The notes: generated from the letters alone by a model not told the origin. 43,735 nt of DNA from [Clostridium] symbiosum ATCC 14940 (GCF_000466485.1 NZ_KE992864.1:1-43735), one strand, 5' to 3'; positions 27,212 to 34,984 are shown, counted from the stretch's first letter. Made by a program: numbers and translations.

Positions 27212-28429
27212 TTAATACCTACCTTCCAGCATTTTATCAACCGCCTTAAAAATTCTTTCACAGTTTTTACAATCCCAAAGTGGAAAAAACTCTTCTGCTC
27301 TTTCCTCATACAACTTCTCTAATCTAAAGTTATTCTTATAACTCTTTTTTAAAAACTCAATTACACTTTCTACATTCTCAGCAGTCGGTCCGAAACCATT
27401 ATCCTGATAAGAAAAATAGCCTTTTCTACCATGATATTTCTTGAACTTTTCTTGATCAAATTGAAAATATATTAAAGGTTTCTTCATATATGCGAAGTCA
27501 ACTGAAACGCTTGAATAGTCAGTGATCATAAAAGAAGCTTCCTTTAATAAGTTCTGTATATCTTTATCAAATCGCTTGACAATAGTGATATTGGAACTCC
27601 TGGATTTAAAAGATGAAACGTATTGCTGCATAGCCCTATGTAGGTAAAATAATACCTGTAAATTATTCTTTTCTACAAATTCAATAAATTGTGCATTATT
27701 TAATAACCCGTTAAATTCCTTATAATACTGGCTATCGGTAAATTTGATTTTTTCTTCACAGGCAACCCCATTTTGAGTTAGCCAACTCCTCCACGTAGGC
27801 ATGATTATTATAAGATTTTCCTGTTTTTTATAATCATGCAATTCATCAAATCTGGCTAATCCAGTATATACCACTGCCTTTTCTGAAAATCCAAAACTCG
27901 ATTTGATATATTCGTATTCCGGTTTTGCTCCGCAAATAATACATGAAAGTTTATTATTTGTGTAATTAAGAGACTCATAGTAATTTAAGAGTACACCATG
28001 CTGAAGAAATACTCTTTTATTTTGTAAAACCCCTATTATTTCAAGCGGGAAAAAAGTTTTCAGGGATGGAGAAGAACCAAGCTGTGTCGATATTATTGAT
28101 TGAGCACTTAAATAATATAACCAATGCCTTAACGATCCCCATCTTATAACATTACCTATTTTATTTACCTCTTCATAATACCTTGACTTTCGATTCAGGA
28201 CATAGAATACTGGTTTTTGCTTCTGATACCTACACATATACCCAAAAAAATGATATCCGTTATCATTTGCTCCGTATTCATCCTCACAAATCAACCAAAA
28301 TGATTTTCTTCTTATTTTAAGATACTGTTTATAAAGTATACCAATGGGATACATTAAAAAAAAAGCACTATAACTTATAATATCTGTTACTGTTAGCTTT
28401 TTTAACCGTCTTAATAAATACAAATTCAT
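27212..28429 (-). CDS. CDP-glycerol glycerophosphotransferase family protein (TagB/TagF-like)
   Basis: A 405-residue protein of the CDP-glycerol:poly(glycerophosphate) glycerophosphotransferase family. Visible features are an N-terminal hydrophobic or amphipathic region, VFLQHGVLLNYYESL, MPTWRSWL, and the C-terminal signature FMITDYSSVSVDFAYMKKPLIYF with the conserved D-Y-S-S-x-x-x-D. Relatives add glycerol-phosphate (or ribitol-phosphate) to lipid-linked acceptors in teichoic acid or decorated capsule synthesis. No tagD-like CDP-glycerol synthase is in the window, so the donor must come from elsewhere or differ. The gene is AT-rich and starts 3 nt after the GT2 stop. Confidence 0.88.
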   Translation of the reverse strand: MNLYLLRRLKKLTVTDIISYSAFFLMYPIGILYKQYLKIRRKSFWLICEDEYGANDNGYHFFGYMCRYQKQKPVFYVLNRKSRYYEEVNKIGNVIRWGSLRHWLYYLSAQSIISTQLGSSPSLKTFFPLEIIGVLQNKRVFLQHGVLLNYYESLNYTNNKLSCIICGAKPEYEYIKSSFGFSEKAVVYTGLARFDELHDYKKQENLIIIMPTWRSWLTQNGVACEEKIKFTDSQYYKEFNGLLNNAQFIEFVEKNNLQVLFYLHRAMQQYVSSFKSRSSNITIVKRFDKDIQNLLKEASFMITDYSSVSVDFAYMKKPLIYFQFDQEKFKKYHGRKGYFSYQDNGFGPTAENVESVIEFLKKSYKNNFRLEKLYEERAEEFFPLWDCKNCERIFKAVDKMLEGRY

Positions 28430-28432
28430 ACT

Positions 28433-29278
28433 CTACACCAATTTTCTTCTCGCAAATTTTTGAAATACAATTCCTCTTATGTTCGATGGTAATAAAATCT
28501 GCAAAACCAACCTAAGAAAAATATTTTTTATGTATCTTGTTCGTGTAATCATTTTTTTATTAAGCATATATCTCTGAAGTTTTATCTCACTGATAAAATA
28601 TCTTTTCCCACCTCGCCTGTTATACATATCTTTTCCTACACGGACGTAGACTAGATTTTCTGGGATATTATAAAATTTCTGTTCTTTTTCAATCATTCTG
28701 AGCCATAAAAAATAGTCCTCATTACAATACCAATCCCTATAGTTTCCAGCAGCTATTACATCTGCTTTCTTAAACATGACCGTTACATGATTGACTGGTG
28801 CTCTTTTCCTAGAATATTCTTTTATCTGCTCATCCTTTTCCGGGACAGTTCTAATTCCGACAATCTGTTTAGGAACATCTAAAAATTCATAAATATAGCC
28901 TCCCACAAGGCTTATACCCTTCATTTTTTCGAAACAAAGCAACTGTTTTTCGAATCTGTCTTTTACACTAATATCATCACTATCCATTCTCGCAATGTAT
29001 TCATAAGAGCAATTTAGAATCGCAATATTCAATGCTTTTCCTAGACCTACGTTTTTTTTCAGTTCTATTATTTTAATCTCGATTCTTCCCTTGACTTCTT
29101 TCTTTTTACTTTCAAGAATGTAGATAATATCCTCATTTACAGGACCATCCAACACAACCACTATTTCAGACGGTGATACTGTCTGCTCTATAATGCTAGT
29201 AATTGCTTGATTAAAATAGGAGCCTTTATCATTTATGTAAACGCTCATTGCAACAGAAAATTTTAATTGCTCGCTCAT
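28433..29278 (-). CDS. Family 2 glycosyltransferase
   Basis: A 281-residue GT-A-fold transferase. It begins with VAMSVYINDKGSYFNQAI, then has VVVLDGPV, LGKALNIAI and the metal-binding D-x-D-D in IARMDSDDIS, and a later NEDYFLWLRM acceptor-side motif. It is a typical repeat-unit glycosyltransferase acting on undecaprenyl-linked sugar at the membrane. The C-terminus is basic and hydrophobic, suggesting membrane association. It starts 3 nt after the end of the interrupted sugar transferase frame. Confidence 0.9.
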   Translation of the reverse strand: MSEQLKFSVAMSVYINDKGSYFNQAITSIIEQTVSPSEIVVVLDGPVNEDIIYILESKKKEVKGRIEIKIIELKKNVGLGKALNIAILNCSYEYIARMDSDDISVKDRFEKQLLCFEKMKGISLVGGYIYEFLDVPKQIVGIRTVPEKDEQIKEYSRKRAPVNHVTVMFKKADVIAAGNYRDWYCNEDYFLWLRMIEKEQKFYNIPENLVYVRVGKDMYNRRGGKRYFISEIKLQRYMLNKKMITRTRYIKNIFLRLVLQILLPSNIRGIVFQKFARRKLV

Positions 29279-29281
29279 TAT

Positions 29282-29962
29282 TCATCTACCTTTTATGAGC
29301 CGTTGACCCATATCCTTCTTTATCCTGTATTCCTCCGCAGAAATTCTGCCTGTCCTCAATAAATAATCTCCTAAGTCCTCTGCTGTCTCCAATCCTTCCG
29401 ACGTAATATCCCTTTTCCTCAAAACCTTATCCATGGTTTTTACTACAATTGCCATGTCTGTTCGGAGTCCTATATGGTGAAGATATTGAAGATCCCAATA
29501 AAACTTTTCTTCCCAAGAAATCTTATTTCTCCCATTCACCTAGGCTAATCCCGTCAATCCTGGAAGTACCTCATGGCGTTTCCTCTGTTTTGACGTCATA
29601 AAAACCATATCTCTCACCAACTGTGGCCGCGGCCCCACCACACTCATATCCCCTTTAAGAATATTAAACAATTCCGGCAGTTCATCTAAGCTGGTTGCCC
29701 GTAATTTTTTTCCAAACTCCGTCAGTCTCACTTCGTCAGGCAGCAAATTTCCATCTTGATCACGCTCATCCGTCATACTGCGGAACTTATACATCTCAAA
29801 AATTCTTTCATTTTTACCCGGCCTTTTTTGTTTAAAAATCACCGGGCTTCCTAGCTTTACACGCACAAGAAAAGCTGTCACCAGCATCACCGGTGACAGC
29901 ACAATAATTCCAGCCGCTGCCATAATAATGTCCAACAGCCTCTTTATATATTTCCGATACAT
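29282..29962 (-). pseudogene. Initiating sugar-phosphate transferase interrupted by an in-frame amber codon
   Basis: Both halves lie in one reading frame and together make a 226-codon bacterial sugar transferase (PglC/WcaJ C-terminal type), which attaches the first sugar-1-phosphate to undecaprenyl phosphate. The N-terminal half has a membrane helix (residues 9-32), KFRSMTDE, TSLDELPELFNIL, GDMSVVGPRPQL and PGLTGLA. The expected continuation is Q-V-N-G-R-N, but the Gln codon reads TAG (29540-29542), and VNGRNKISWEEKFYWDLQYL follows. One C-to-T change explains it. A GTG directly after the stop could allow re-initiation and a split enzyme. Sequencing error, suppression or true inactivation are all possible. 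Confidence 0.85.
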
Positions 29963-29983
29963 CCCTGCATCTCCTATTTTCTA

Positions 29984-30000
29984 AAGCAGAGTCTCTGCTT
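29984..30000. repeat. 17-bp palindrome between aminotransferase and sugar transferase genes
   Basis: AAGCAGAG-T-CTCTGCTT is a perfect interrupted palindrome in the 62-nt gap before the sugar transferase start. No strong T tract follows on the minus strand. It may be a weak terminator, a processing site or an operator. Confidence 0.4.
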
Positions 30001-30024
30001 AAGTAAGCTAAATTCCCTATCTTC

Positions 30025-31170
30025 CTATCTAAACAACGATTTTACTATCTGAGTGACCCGTTCCATATCCTCATCCGTATTTTTCACATCACTGGGCAAA
30101 CATACCCCTCTGTCAAAAATATCCCGGCCAATTGACTTCCCATTGAAACTCTCCACCTGTATAAAATCATTTTCCTGATAAACCGGCTGTAAATCCATCG
30201 GTTTCCAAATCGGCCTGCTCTCAATATTTTCCTTTTCCAGCGCCTCCATAATTTCAAGCGGAGAGCTTCCTCTCTGTATACATTCGGGCTCCAGGGTAAT
30301 ACATGACAGCCAGTTATTAGCCTCACCGTCGGGATTCAATGGATTCATCCGAATCTCTGGTATATCCGCAAAAGCCTCCTGATATCTTTGGTAAATATGC
30401 CGCTTTTTCTCCTTATATTTATCTAAGGTCAGCAGCTGCCCGCGGCCAATTCCGGCGACGATATTACTCATCCGGTAATTGTATCCTATCTCTTTATGTT
30501 CATAATGCCTTGCTGCTTCTCTGGCCTGTGTTGCCCAGAATCTGGCCTTTATTATGTCCGTTTCACTATCCGACACCAGCATTCCGCCGCCGGAGGTCGT
30601 GATTATCTTATTTCCGTTAAATGAAAAAATGCCGTACTTTCCGAAAGTACCGCATCCTCTTCCTTTATATGTACTGCCGAGTGCTTCCGCTGCATCTTCA
30701 ATCAACGGCACGCCATGTTTCTCACAGATACCCATAATCTCATCCATCTTAGCAGGTGTACCGTAAAGATGGGCAAGCAATACGGCTTTTGTTTCAGGAT
30801 ATTTCCGGAAGCCTTCTTCCAGCGCTTCGGGCGACATATTCCACGTATCCTTTTCCGCGTCGATAAAAACCAGCTTTCCTCCTTCATAGGTAACAGGGTT
30901 ACAGGTTGCGGCAAATGTAAGAGAAGATGAAAGTACCACATCCCCTGGCCCTATTCCTGCCAGCTTGACTGCAAGATGCAGTGCCGCCGTCCCGGCGCTT
31001 AATGCTGCTGCATGCTTTGAACCAACATATGCAGCAAGTTCATTTTCAAATTCATCAACATTTTTTCCAAGGGGCGCCACCCAGTTTGTATCAAAGGCCT
31101 CCTGGATATACTCCATTTCATGCCCATTCATTGTCGGACTGGACAAAAATATTCTTTTTTGCTTTTCCAT
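30025..31170 (-). CDS. DegT/DnrJ/EryC1-family sugar aminotransferase
   Basis: A 381-residue PLP-dependent aminotransferase acting on nucleotide-linked keto-sugars. Key features are APLGKNVDEFENELAAYVG near the N-terminus, SAGTAALHLAV, LTFAATCNPV, IEDAAEALGS (PLP ring Asp) and the catalytic Lys in FSFNGNKIITT. It resembles PglE-type enzymes that make UDP-4-amino-sugars, which often pair with a PglC-type initiating transferase like the next gene. No matching 4,6-dehydratase or acetyltransferase is present here. It is the first biosynthetic gene beyond the loaP terminator and has an AGAGGGTGAAGG ribosome binding region. Confidence 0.9.
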   Translation of the reverse strand: MEKQKRIFLSSPTMNGHEMEYIQEAFDTNWVAPLGKNVDEFENELAAYVGSKHAAALSAGTAALHLAVKLAGIGPGDVVLSSSLTFAATCNPVTYEGGKLVFIDAEKDTWNMSPEALEEGFRKYPETKAVLLAHLYGTPAKMDEIMGICEKHGVPLIEDAAEALGSTYKGRGCGTFGKYGIFSFNGNKIITTSGGGMLVSDSETDIIKARFWATQAREAARHYEHKEIGYNYRMSNIVAGIGRGQLLTLDKYKEKKRHIYQRYQEAFADIPEIRMNPLNPDGEANNWLSCITLEPECIQRGSSPLEIMEALEKENIESRPIWKPMDLQPVYQENDFIQVESFNGKSIGRDIFDRGVCLPSDVKNTDEDMERVTQIVKSLFR

Positions 31171-31238
31171 CCTTCACCCTCTCTTCCTTAATACCATCGC
31201 ATTCGTTTTATGAATCTATTTTTATTATTTCATTCATA

Positions 31239-31278
31239 GAAAAAAGGCCCCCTGCATATTGCATGCCGGTCAGCCTTT
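31239..31278 (-). terminator. Intrinsic terminator between loaP and the biosynthetic genes
   Basis: On the minus strand AAAGGC pairs with GCCTTT, with an inner stem CCGGCAT/ATGCAGG-like and a small loop, followed by TTTTTTCTAT. It lies only 15 nt past the loaP stop and about 70 nt before the aminotransferase start. Every exopolysaccharide gene therefore lies behind it, where processive antitermination by LoaP would be needed. Confidence 0.8.
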
Positions 31279-31292
31279 CGTATCCATTTATT

Positions 31293-31880
31293 TTAATATA
31301 TTTGATTCGTTATTTCTTCTCGTGCGGGCTTCATATCCACCAGTTCAATCCCAAGCTTCACATCCACCATTCTCCCCGCAAATGGCATTTGAACCGTAAC
31401 CTCACGCTTATGCAGGTTCACTTTTATCACATGCCCTTCCAGCCCCTTCAGAGGCCCATCCCGGACAACTACATTCTTTCCTCTGTCAATTCCATCAACC
31501 TTACCGCTATACTCTCCCCCTACAACCTGGACTTTGGACACCCTGGTCACATGGCGGCAGTCCCCAATTGCTTTAATTCTCTGCTCTTCATCCTCTGAAA
31601 GGGACAAAAAAAGAAAGTTCCCGTCCTGCAGAACTTTCGTCAATCTGCCAACCTGCTTCAGCCGCCTGTACAGTTCCTCCGCATTCCCTGAATCGGCAAA
31701 TACATACCCTGGAAATAAAAGTTCTTCCACCTGTTGCCAGCGCCCCTTAAATTTTTTCATCCGTTCTTTCTTCGGTATAAAGCATTCCCTCAAGCTGTCA
31801 TCACAGAGCGTCAACTGCTTTTTGATCAGCTCCGCCGTCTTCTCCTCCTGTCCCCCCTGGACTTGTATTACATACCACAT
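31293..31880 (-). CDS. loaP: LoaP-type NusG-paralogue transcription antiterminator
   Basis: A 195-residue specialised NusG paralogue. The NGN domain covers about residues 1-105 (MWYVIQVQGGQEEK at the start, ECFIPKKERMKKFKG and LLFPGYVFAD), and the KOW domain is near residues 125-180 (VVVRDGPLKGLEGHVIKVN). LoaP proteins ride RNA polymerase through terminators in long polysaccharide or antibiotic operons. I chose the ATG at 31880 because NusG-family proteins begin with this WYVIQV strand. A GGGAAGG site lies about 13 nt upstream. Longer in-frame starts at 31934 and 32024 lack good sites and would translate the structured leader. Confidence 0.88.
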   Translation of the reverse strand: MWYVIQVQGGQEEKTAELIKKQLTLCDDSLRECFIPKKERMKKFKGRWQQVEELLFPGYVFADSGNAEELYRRLKQVGRLTKVLQDGNFLFLSLSEDEEQRIKAIGDCRHVTRVSKVQVVGGEYSGKVDGIDRGKNVVVRDGPLKGLEGHVIKVNLHKREVTVQMPFAGRMVDVKLGIELVDMKPAREEITNQIY

Positions 31881-31938
31881 ATCTGTCGTTTTTCCTTCCC
31901 GCACAAGCGGAAGCGTCCAGAGCTGTTGTTTCATTTCA

Positions 31939-32015
31939 GGTAAAATAGGGTAAGCTCCGCCATCTGCACGCAATGCAAAATACAAATTGCGCGTGCAGCT
32001 GCCGTTGTTATCCCC
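31939..32015 (-). promoter_or_regulatory. Long RNA hairpin just upstream of loaP
   Basis: On the minus strand CTGCACGCGCAA pairs with TTGCATTGCGTGCAG (one small bulge) around a short loop. The flanks AATAGGGGATAA and TTACCCTATT pair outside it. The structure ends about 60 nt before the loaP ATG. A further small hairpin (CTTCCGC with GCGGGAAG) overlaps the loaP ribosome binding site. It may modulate loaP expression or be part of the antiterminator recognition region. Confidence 0.5.
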
Positions 32016-32119
32016 TATTACCATATAGCCCGGAATCTGTGTGCCAATGCTTCACGTCATCTGCCTATAATCCTGTATTCTCAAAAGATGTATCTTCATT
32101 AATATAACGGCATTCGTGC

Positions 32120-32206
32120 TGAACATCCATGCTGAAACTGCATCCTGCATTTCAATTTCAAATGCTGTTCAAACGTATGTCGCTTAACAGATATATTAAG
32201 CGACAT
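32120..32206 (-). promoter_or_regulatory. Structured 5' leader of the exopolysaccharide operon
   Basis: Beginning about 35 nt after the predicted start, a perfect 11-bp hairpin (ATGTCGCTTAA/TTAAGCGACAT, 32177-32206) is followed by a likely three-way junction. TGAACA (32166-32171) pairs with TGTTCA (32120-32125), enclosing GCATTT/AAATGC and ATGC/GCAT stem-loops. LoaP proteins are known to need RNA hairpins in the leader of their target operons, so this is the obvious candidate. It does not match any riboswitch I recognise. The wider 31881-32370 gap holds this leader, the promoter and the hairpin next to loaP. Confidence 0.55.
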
Positions 32207-32245
32207 CTTTCGATACGATATTATACAATCTTCTGAGTTTCGTAA

Positions 32246-32274
32246 ATTATAACACCAATTTTATGGGAGGTCAA
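32246..32274 (-). promoter_or_regulatory. Sigma-A promoter of the loaP/exopolysaccharide operon
   Basis: TTGACC (32269-32274) and TATAAT (32246-32251) are separated by 17 nt on the minus strand. The transcript would start near 32239, giving a leader of about 360 nt before loaP. Confidence 0.85.
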
Positions 32275-32289
32275 TATTCCCCCTCCCAT
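32263..32289. promoter_or_regulatory. Inverted repeat overlapping the -35 box of the exopolysaccharide promoter
   Basis: ATGGGAGG (32263-32270) and CCTCCCAT (32282-32289) form a perfect 8-bp inverted repeat with an 11-nt gap. It spans the -35 hexamer, and the half-site centres are 19 bp apart. That spacing suits a dimeric regulator. It is not followed by a T tract, so a terminator is less likely. Confidence 0.5.
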
Positions 32290-32366
32290 TCTAACAGTAA
32301 GTTATTCCTAATATTTTCTTATTTTTTCTTAAATCCCAGTATTTACCGCTTCTTTCCCTACAAGAC

Positions 32367-32386
32367 CCGGCTATTCCCCTAGCCGG
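32367..32386 (-). terminator. Weak hairpin across the DUF1934 gene stop codon
   Basis: CCGGCTA and TAGCCGG pair perfectly around a 6-nt loop, with the stop codon inside the stem. The tail (GTCTTGTAGGG) is poor in T, so this is at best a weak terminator for the ddl-murI unit. Confidence 0.35.
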
Positions 32387-32817
32387 AAATCCGCCAACGC
32401 CTTGGACCGCACATCTATCACAATGTGGCACTGGGAAACCATCTCATAGTTCACGTCCAGAGAATAATCAATTTCCACGCGGAGCTGATCCGGTTTTTCT
32501 TCCAATAAAATATTATCTGTATTCACCCCAACCATAATCTGCCCGAAGGGCATGGCGTAACAGCAGACATTTGTTTTCTCTTTCTCGAATATCATATGGG
32601 AACGGGCGCTTCCGCTCTTGATTATCTCTACGATATCCTCCCTGATCTTAATCGTGTTACGGATTGCACCTTCCACGCCGTCAATCAGTTCATCGTAGAT
32701 TACGTAATGTTTACCGTTTTTACAGAAATAACTCCCGGCCGTTATTACGGATACATCATCGCTGTCCCCGTCAACCATATGCGCTCCGCTGATACTCACA
32801 AGTACATCTTTCGTCAT
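32371..32817 (-). CDS. DUF1934 family protein (YwiB-like)
   Basis: A 148-residue protein matching the DUF1934 family of small cytosolic beta-barrel proteins common in Firmicutes. The body is beta-rich with phrases such as DELIDGVEGAIRNTIKI and CCYAMPFGQIMVGVNT, the latter resembling the TPYGKMxMG-type strand of the family. Function is unknown. The ATG at 32817 has GAGGAG upstream, inside the end of murI, and lies one base beyond the murI stop. An in-frame extension to 32883 is rejected. Its coupling to murI and ddl suggests a link to wall metabolism, but only by context. Confidence 0.8.
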   Translation of the reverse strand: MTKDVLVSISGAHMVDGDSDDVSVITAGSYFCKNGKHYVIYDELIDGVEGAIRNTIKIREDIVEIIKSGSARSHMIFEKEKTNVCCYAMPFGQIMVGVNTDNILLEEKPDQLRVEIDYSLDVNYEMVSQCHIVIDVRSKALADFRLGE

Positions 32818-32818
32818 A

Positions 32819-33646
32819 TCAGTACTCCTCAATATTAATCTTCTTTGTCTCCCTGACTTCTCGTGGAAGAATCGACGTTGCAAAATTAGTAAACTTCTCA
32901 GCCAAATCGCTTACAAAGAACTGGTACTGCTCTCTGGTATCTTCCACGCCTTCTGACTTTGCGCCGCGGGTCATCCCCTTCTCCTTAAGCAGCCCCTTCA
33001 GCTCCACTGCCGTCTCATAAGCCGGATTCACCAGCGTTACATCATCGCCCATCAGGCGCTTAAATGTGGAGCGCAGAAGCGGATAATGGGTACATCCCAT
33101 TACAAGCGTATCAATATATTTCCCTTTCAGGCACGCAAGGTAACGGGATGCAATCTCATCCGTCACCGAATCGTGAAGCAGTCCCTCTTCCACCAGCGGG
33201 ACGAAAAGCGGGCAAGGTTTACCTGTCACTTCGATATCCCCTCTAAGTTGTTTCATCTCCTCCGAATATACTCCGCTGCGGATCGTGGCCTCGGTCCCGA
33301 TGATTCCAATCTTTCCATTCCTGGTGGCCTCCACGGCCGCCCTGGAACCGGCCGAAATCACGCCGATAATCGGAATATCCAGGCTCTTCTCCACCGCCTC
33401 AAGGGCGCAGGCTGATGCCGTATTGCAGGCGATTACAATCGCCTTCACCTCTTTTGTCTGCAGGAAACGGATGATCTGCTGCGAATAACGAATCACTGTC
33501 TCCTTTGATTTATTCCCATAAGGCACCCTGGCCGTATCTCCAAAGTATACAATTCTCTCGTCAGGCATCTGACGCATAATCTCCCGCATTACGGTAAGAC
33601 CGCCAACCCCTGAATCGAAGACACCAATCGGCGCATTTCTGTCCAT
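32819..33646 (-). CDS. murI: Glutamate racemase
   Basis: A 275-residue cofactor-independent racemase supplying D-glutamate for peptidoglycan. The family signature IGVFDSGVGGLTV is at the N-terminus, IVIACNTASA carries the first catalytic Cys, and the second is in TLVMGCTHYPLL. The ATG at 33646 has GGAGGAATC upstream; a longer frame starting at 33685 is not needed. It follows ddl by about 100 nt on the same strand and is coupled to the DUF1934 gene, forming a D-amino-acid supply unit for the wall. Confidence 0.97.
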   Translation of the reverse strand: MDRNAPIGVFDSGVGGLTVMREIMRQMPDERIVYFGDTARVPYGNKSKETVIRYSQQIIRFLQTKEVKAIVIACNTASACALEAVEKSLDIPIIGVISAGSRAAVEATRNGKIGIIGTEATIRSGVYSEEMKQLRGDIEVTGKPCPLFVPLVEEGLLHDSVTDEIASRYLACLKGKYIDTLVMGCTHYPLLRSTFKRLMGDDVTLVNPAYETAVELKGLLKEKGMTRGAKSEGVEDTREQYQFFVSDLAEKFTNFATSILPREVRETKKINIEEY

Positions 33647-33751
33647 CTGATTCCTCCATCTGATTCCTATACTTGTATCACCCATGTATTCTGCACCTGT
33701 ACCGTATGCTTACACACGGCGCTTAACTCAATGCCTTAACTCGCACGCCGA

Positions 33752-34819
33752 TTAATACCGCTTCATTCCATGCTCGATCAGCTTCCCAACCAGCTCTGTC
33801 TTGCTGATTCCGGCCGCCTCAAACAACATCGGGTACATGCTGATCGCCGTAAATCCGGGCATTGTGTTTATTTCATTAAATACGACGTCGCCGTCCTTCG
33901 TGACAAAGAAATCGACCCGTGCAAGCCCATAGCCGTCTACCGCTTTAAATATCTCCACGGCGGCACGGCGCACTCTCTCGGCGCTGTCACCCGGAAGCTC
34001 CGGATTTACAACCGTCCTGGACTCTGCATTAAAATATTTCGCCTCAAAATCATAGAATTGTGCGGCGGCCAGGACCTCACCGACGCCGGATGCAATCACC
34101 GGCTCTTTTCCGTTCCCGAATACGGCGCATTCAATCTCATGGCCGACAATCGTCTCCTCTACCAGAATCTTTCTGTCATGGCGTGCAGCCTCGGTAAGAC
34201 CCTCTGTGAGCTGTTCCCTGTTTTCAGCCTTGGATACGCCCCTGGAGGAGCCTGCGTTAGACGGTTTAATAAATACAGGATAAGCAAACCGTGCTTCCAC
34301 CCGTTTCACCGCTTCGGCCATTCCCTCTGTACCTGCAATCTCCTCTTTCATCACCGGCTCGTAGGCTGCCTGCCGCACTCCTACCCTGTCGGCAATAATC
34401 TTTGTAAAAAACTTATCCATCGATACGGCGGAAGCCAGAACTCCGCAGCCGACATATGGGAGCTTCGCCAGCTCAAAAAGTCCCTGGATTGTACCATCTT
34501 CCCCATAAAGACCATGCAGCACGGGAAATGCACCATCTACCTTGATTTTCTTTATTCCGGCCCCGTCTATGACAATGACACTTTTTTCCGTTGCATCCGG
34601 CGAGAGAACGGCCTGAACCGTACCATCTCTCCAGCTTTCATCCTGAATCGCCTCCACCGAATCTACCAGCAGCCAGTGTCCCTCTTCCGTAATTCCCACG
34701 ATAAGGACATCATATGTATCTCTGTCTATATTATTAATCACATTTACTGCCGACATGCAGGAGACAATATGCTCTGATGACTGTCCGCCGAAAATAACGA
34801 GAATTCTCTTTTTTATCAT
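33752..34819 (-). CDS. ddl: D-alanine--D-alanine ligase
   Basis: A 355-residue ATP-grasp ligase that joins two D-Ala for the peptidoglycan stem peptide. Visible elements are ILVIFGGQSSEH at the N-terminus, FPVLHGLYGEDGTIQGLFEL, PVFIKPSNAGSSRGVSK (ATP loop), DFEAKYF in the omega-loop region, and ARVDFF plus FNEINTMPGFT with the magnesium ligands. The omega-loop retains the KY typical of D-Ala-D-Ala enzymes, so a D-lactate-specific Van-type ligase is unlikely. One oddity is SEHIVS where most homologues have SEHEVS, a substitution near the first D-Ala site. Confidence 0.95.
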   Translation of the reverse strand: MIKKRILVIFGGQSSEHIVSCMSAVNVINNIDRDTYDVLIVGITEEGHWLLVDSVEAIQDESWRDGTVQAVLSPDATEKSVIVIDGAGIKKIKVDGAFPVLHGLYGEDGTIQGLFELAKLPYVGCGVLASAVSMDKFFTKIIADRVGVRQAAYEPVMKEEIAGTEGMAEAVKRVEARFAYPVFIKPSNAGSSRGVSKAENREQLTEGLTEAARHDRKILVEETIVGHEIECAVFGNGKEPVIASGVGEVLAAAQFYDFEAKYFNAESRTVVNPELPGDSAERVRRAAVEIFKAVDGYGLARVDFFVTKDGDVVFNEINTMPGFTAISMYPMLFEAAGISKTELVGKLIEHGMKRY

Positions 34820-34863
34820 GATTTAATCTGCCTTTCTATCGGATATAATTTTAAACTGTTTAG

Positions 34864-34872
34864 ATTATAACA
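34864..34872 (-). promoter_or_regulatory. Extended -10 promoter candidate of ddl
   Basis: TGTTATAAT on the minus strand is an extended -10 element (TGn plus TATAAT), about 45 nt upstream of the ddl start. No good -35 box is present at 17 nt spacing. Confidence 0.5.
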
Positions 34873-34984
34873 CAGCTGTCAATACTTGGGGTAAGTAAGA
34901 TAAAAATATGAAATAAATTGTAAGAAATAAAGCAGTAACTGGAATAAAGCAGCTCTGAAATATATCAGCCATGGAGGTTTACCA

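Noticed and set aside
29282-29539. Independent 85-residue gene starting with GTG
   Set aside because: It is the in-frame C-terminal part of the sugar transferase, separated only by one amber codon.
30981-31598. 205-codon plus-strand ORF across the aminotransferase/loaP junction
   Set aside because: Antisense to two recognised genes and the terminator between them; no supporting features.
33770-34777. 335-codon plus-strand ORF opposite ddl
   Set aside because: Mirror frame of the ddl coding sequence with an implausible Cys/His/Arg-rich composition.
34920-34984. Sigma-F promoter for spoIIR
   Set aside because: Expected from biology, but only a poor match (GTAAG, GGAATAAAG) was found, so no feature is claimed.
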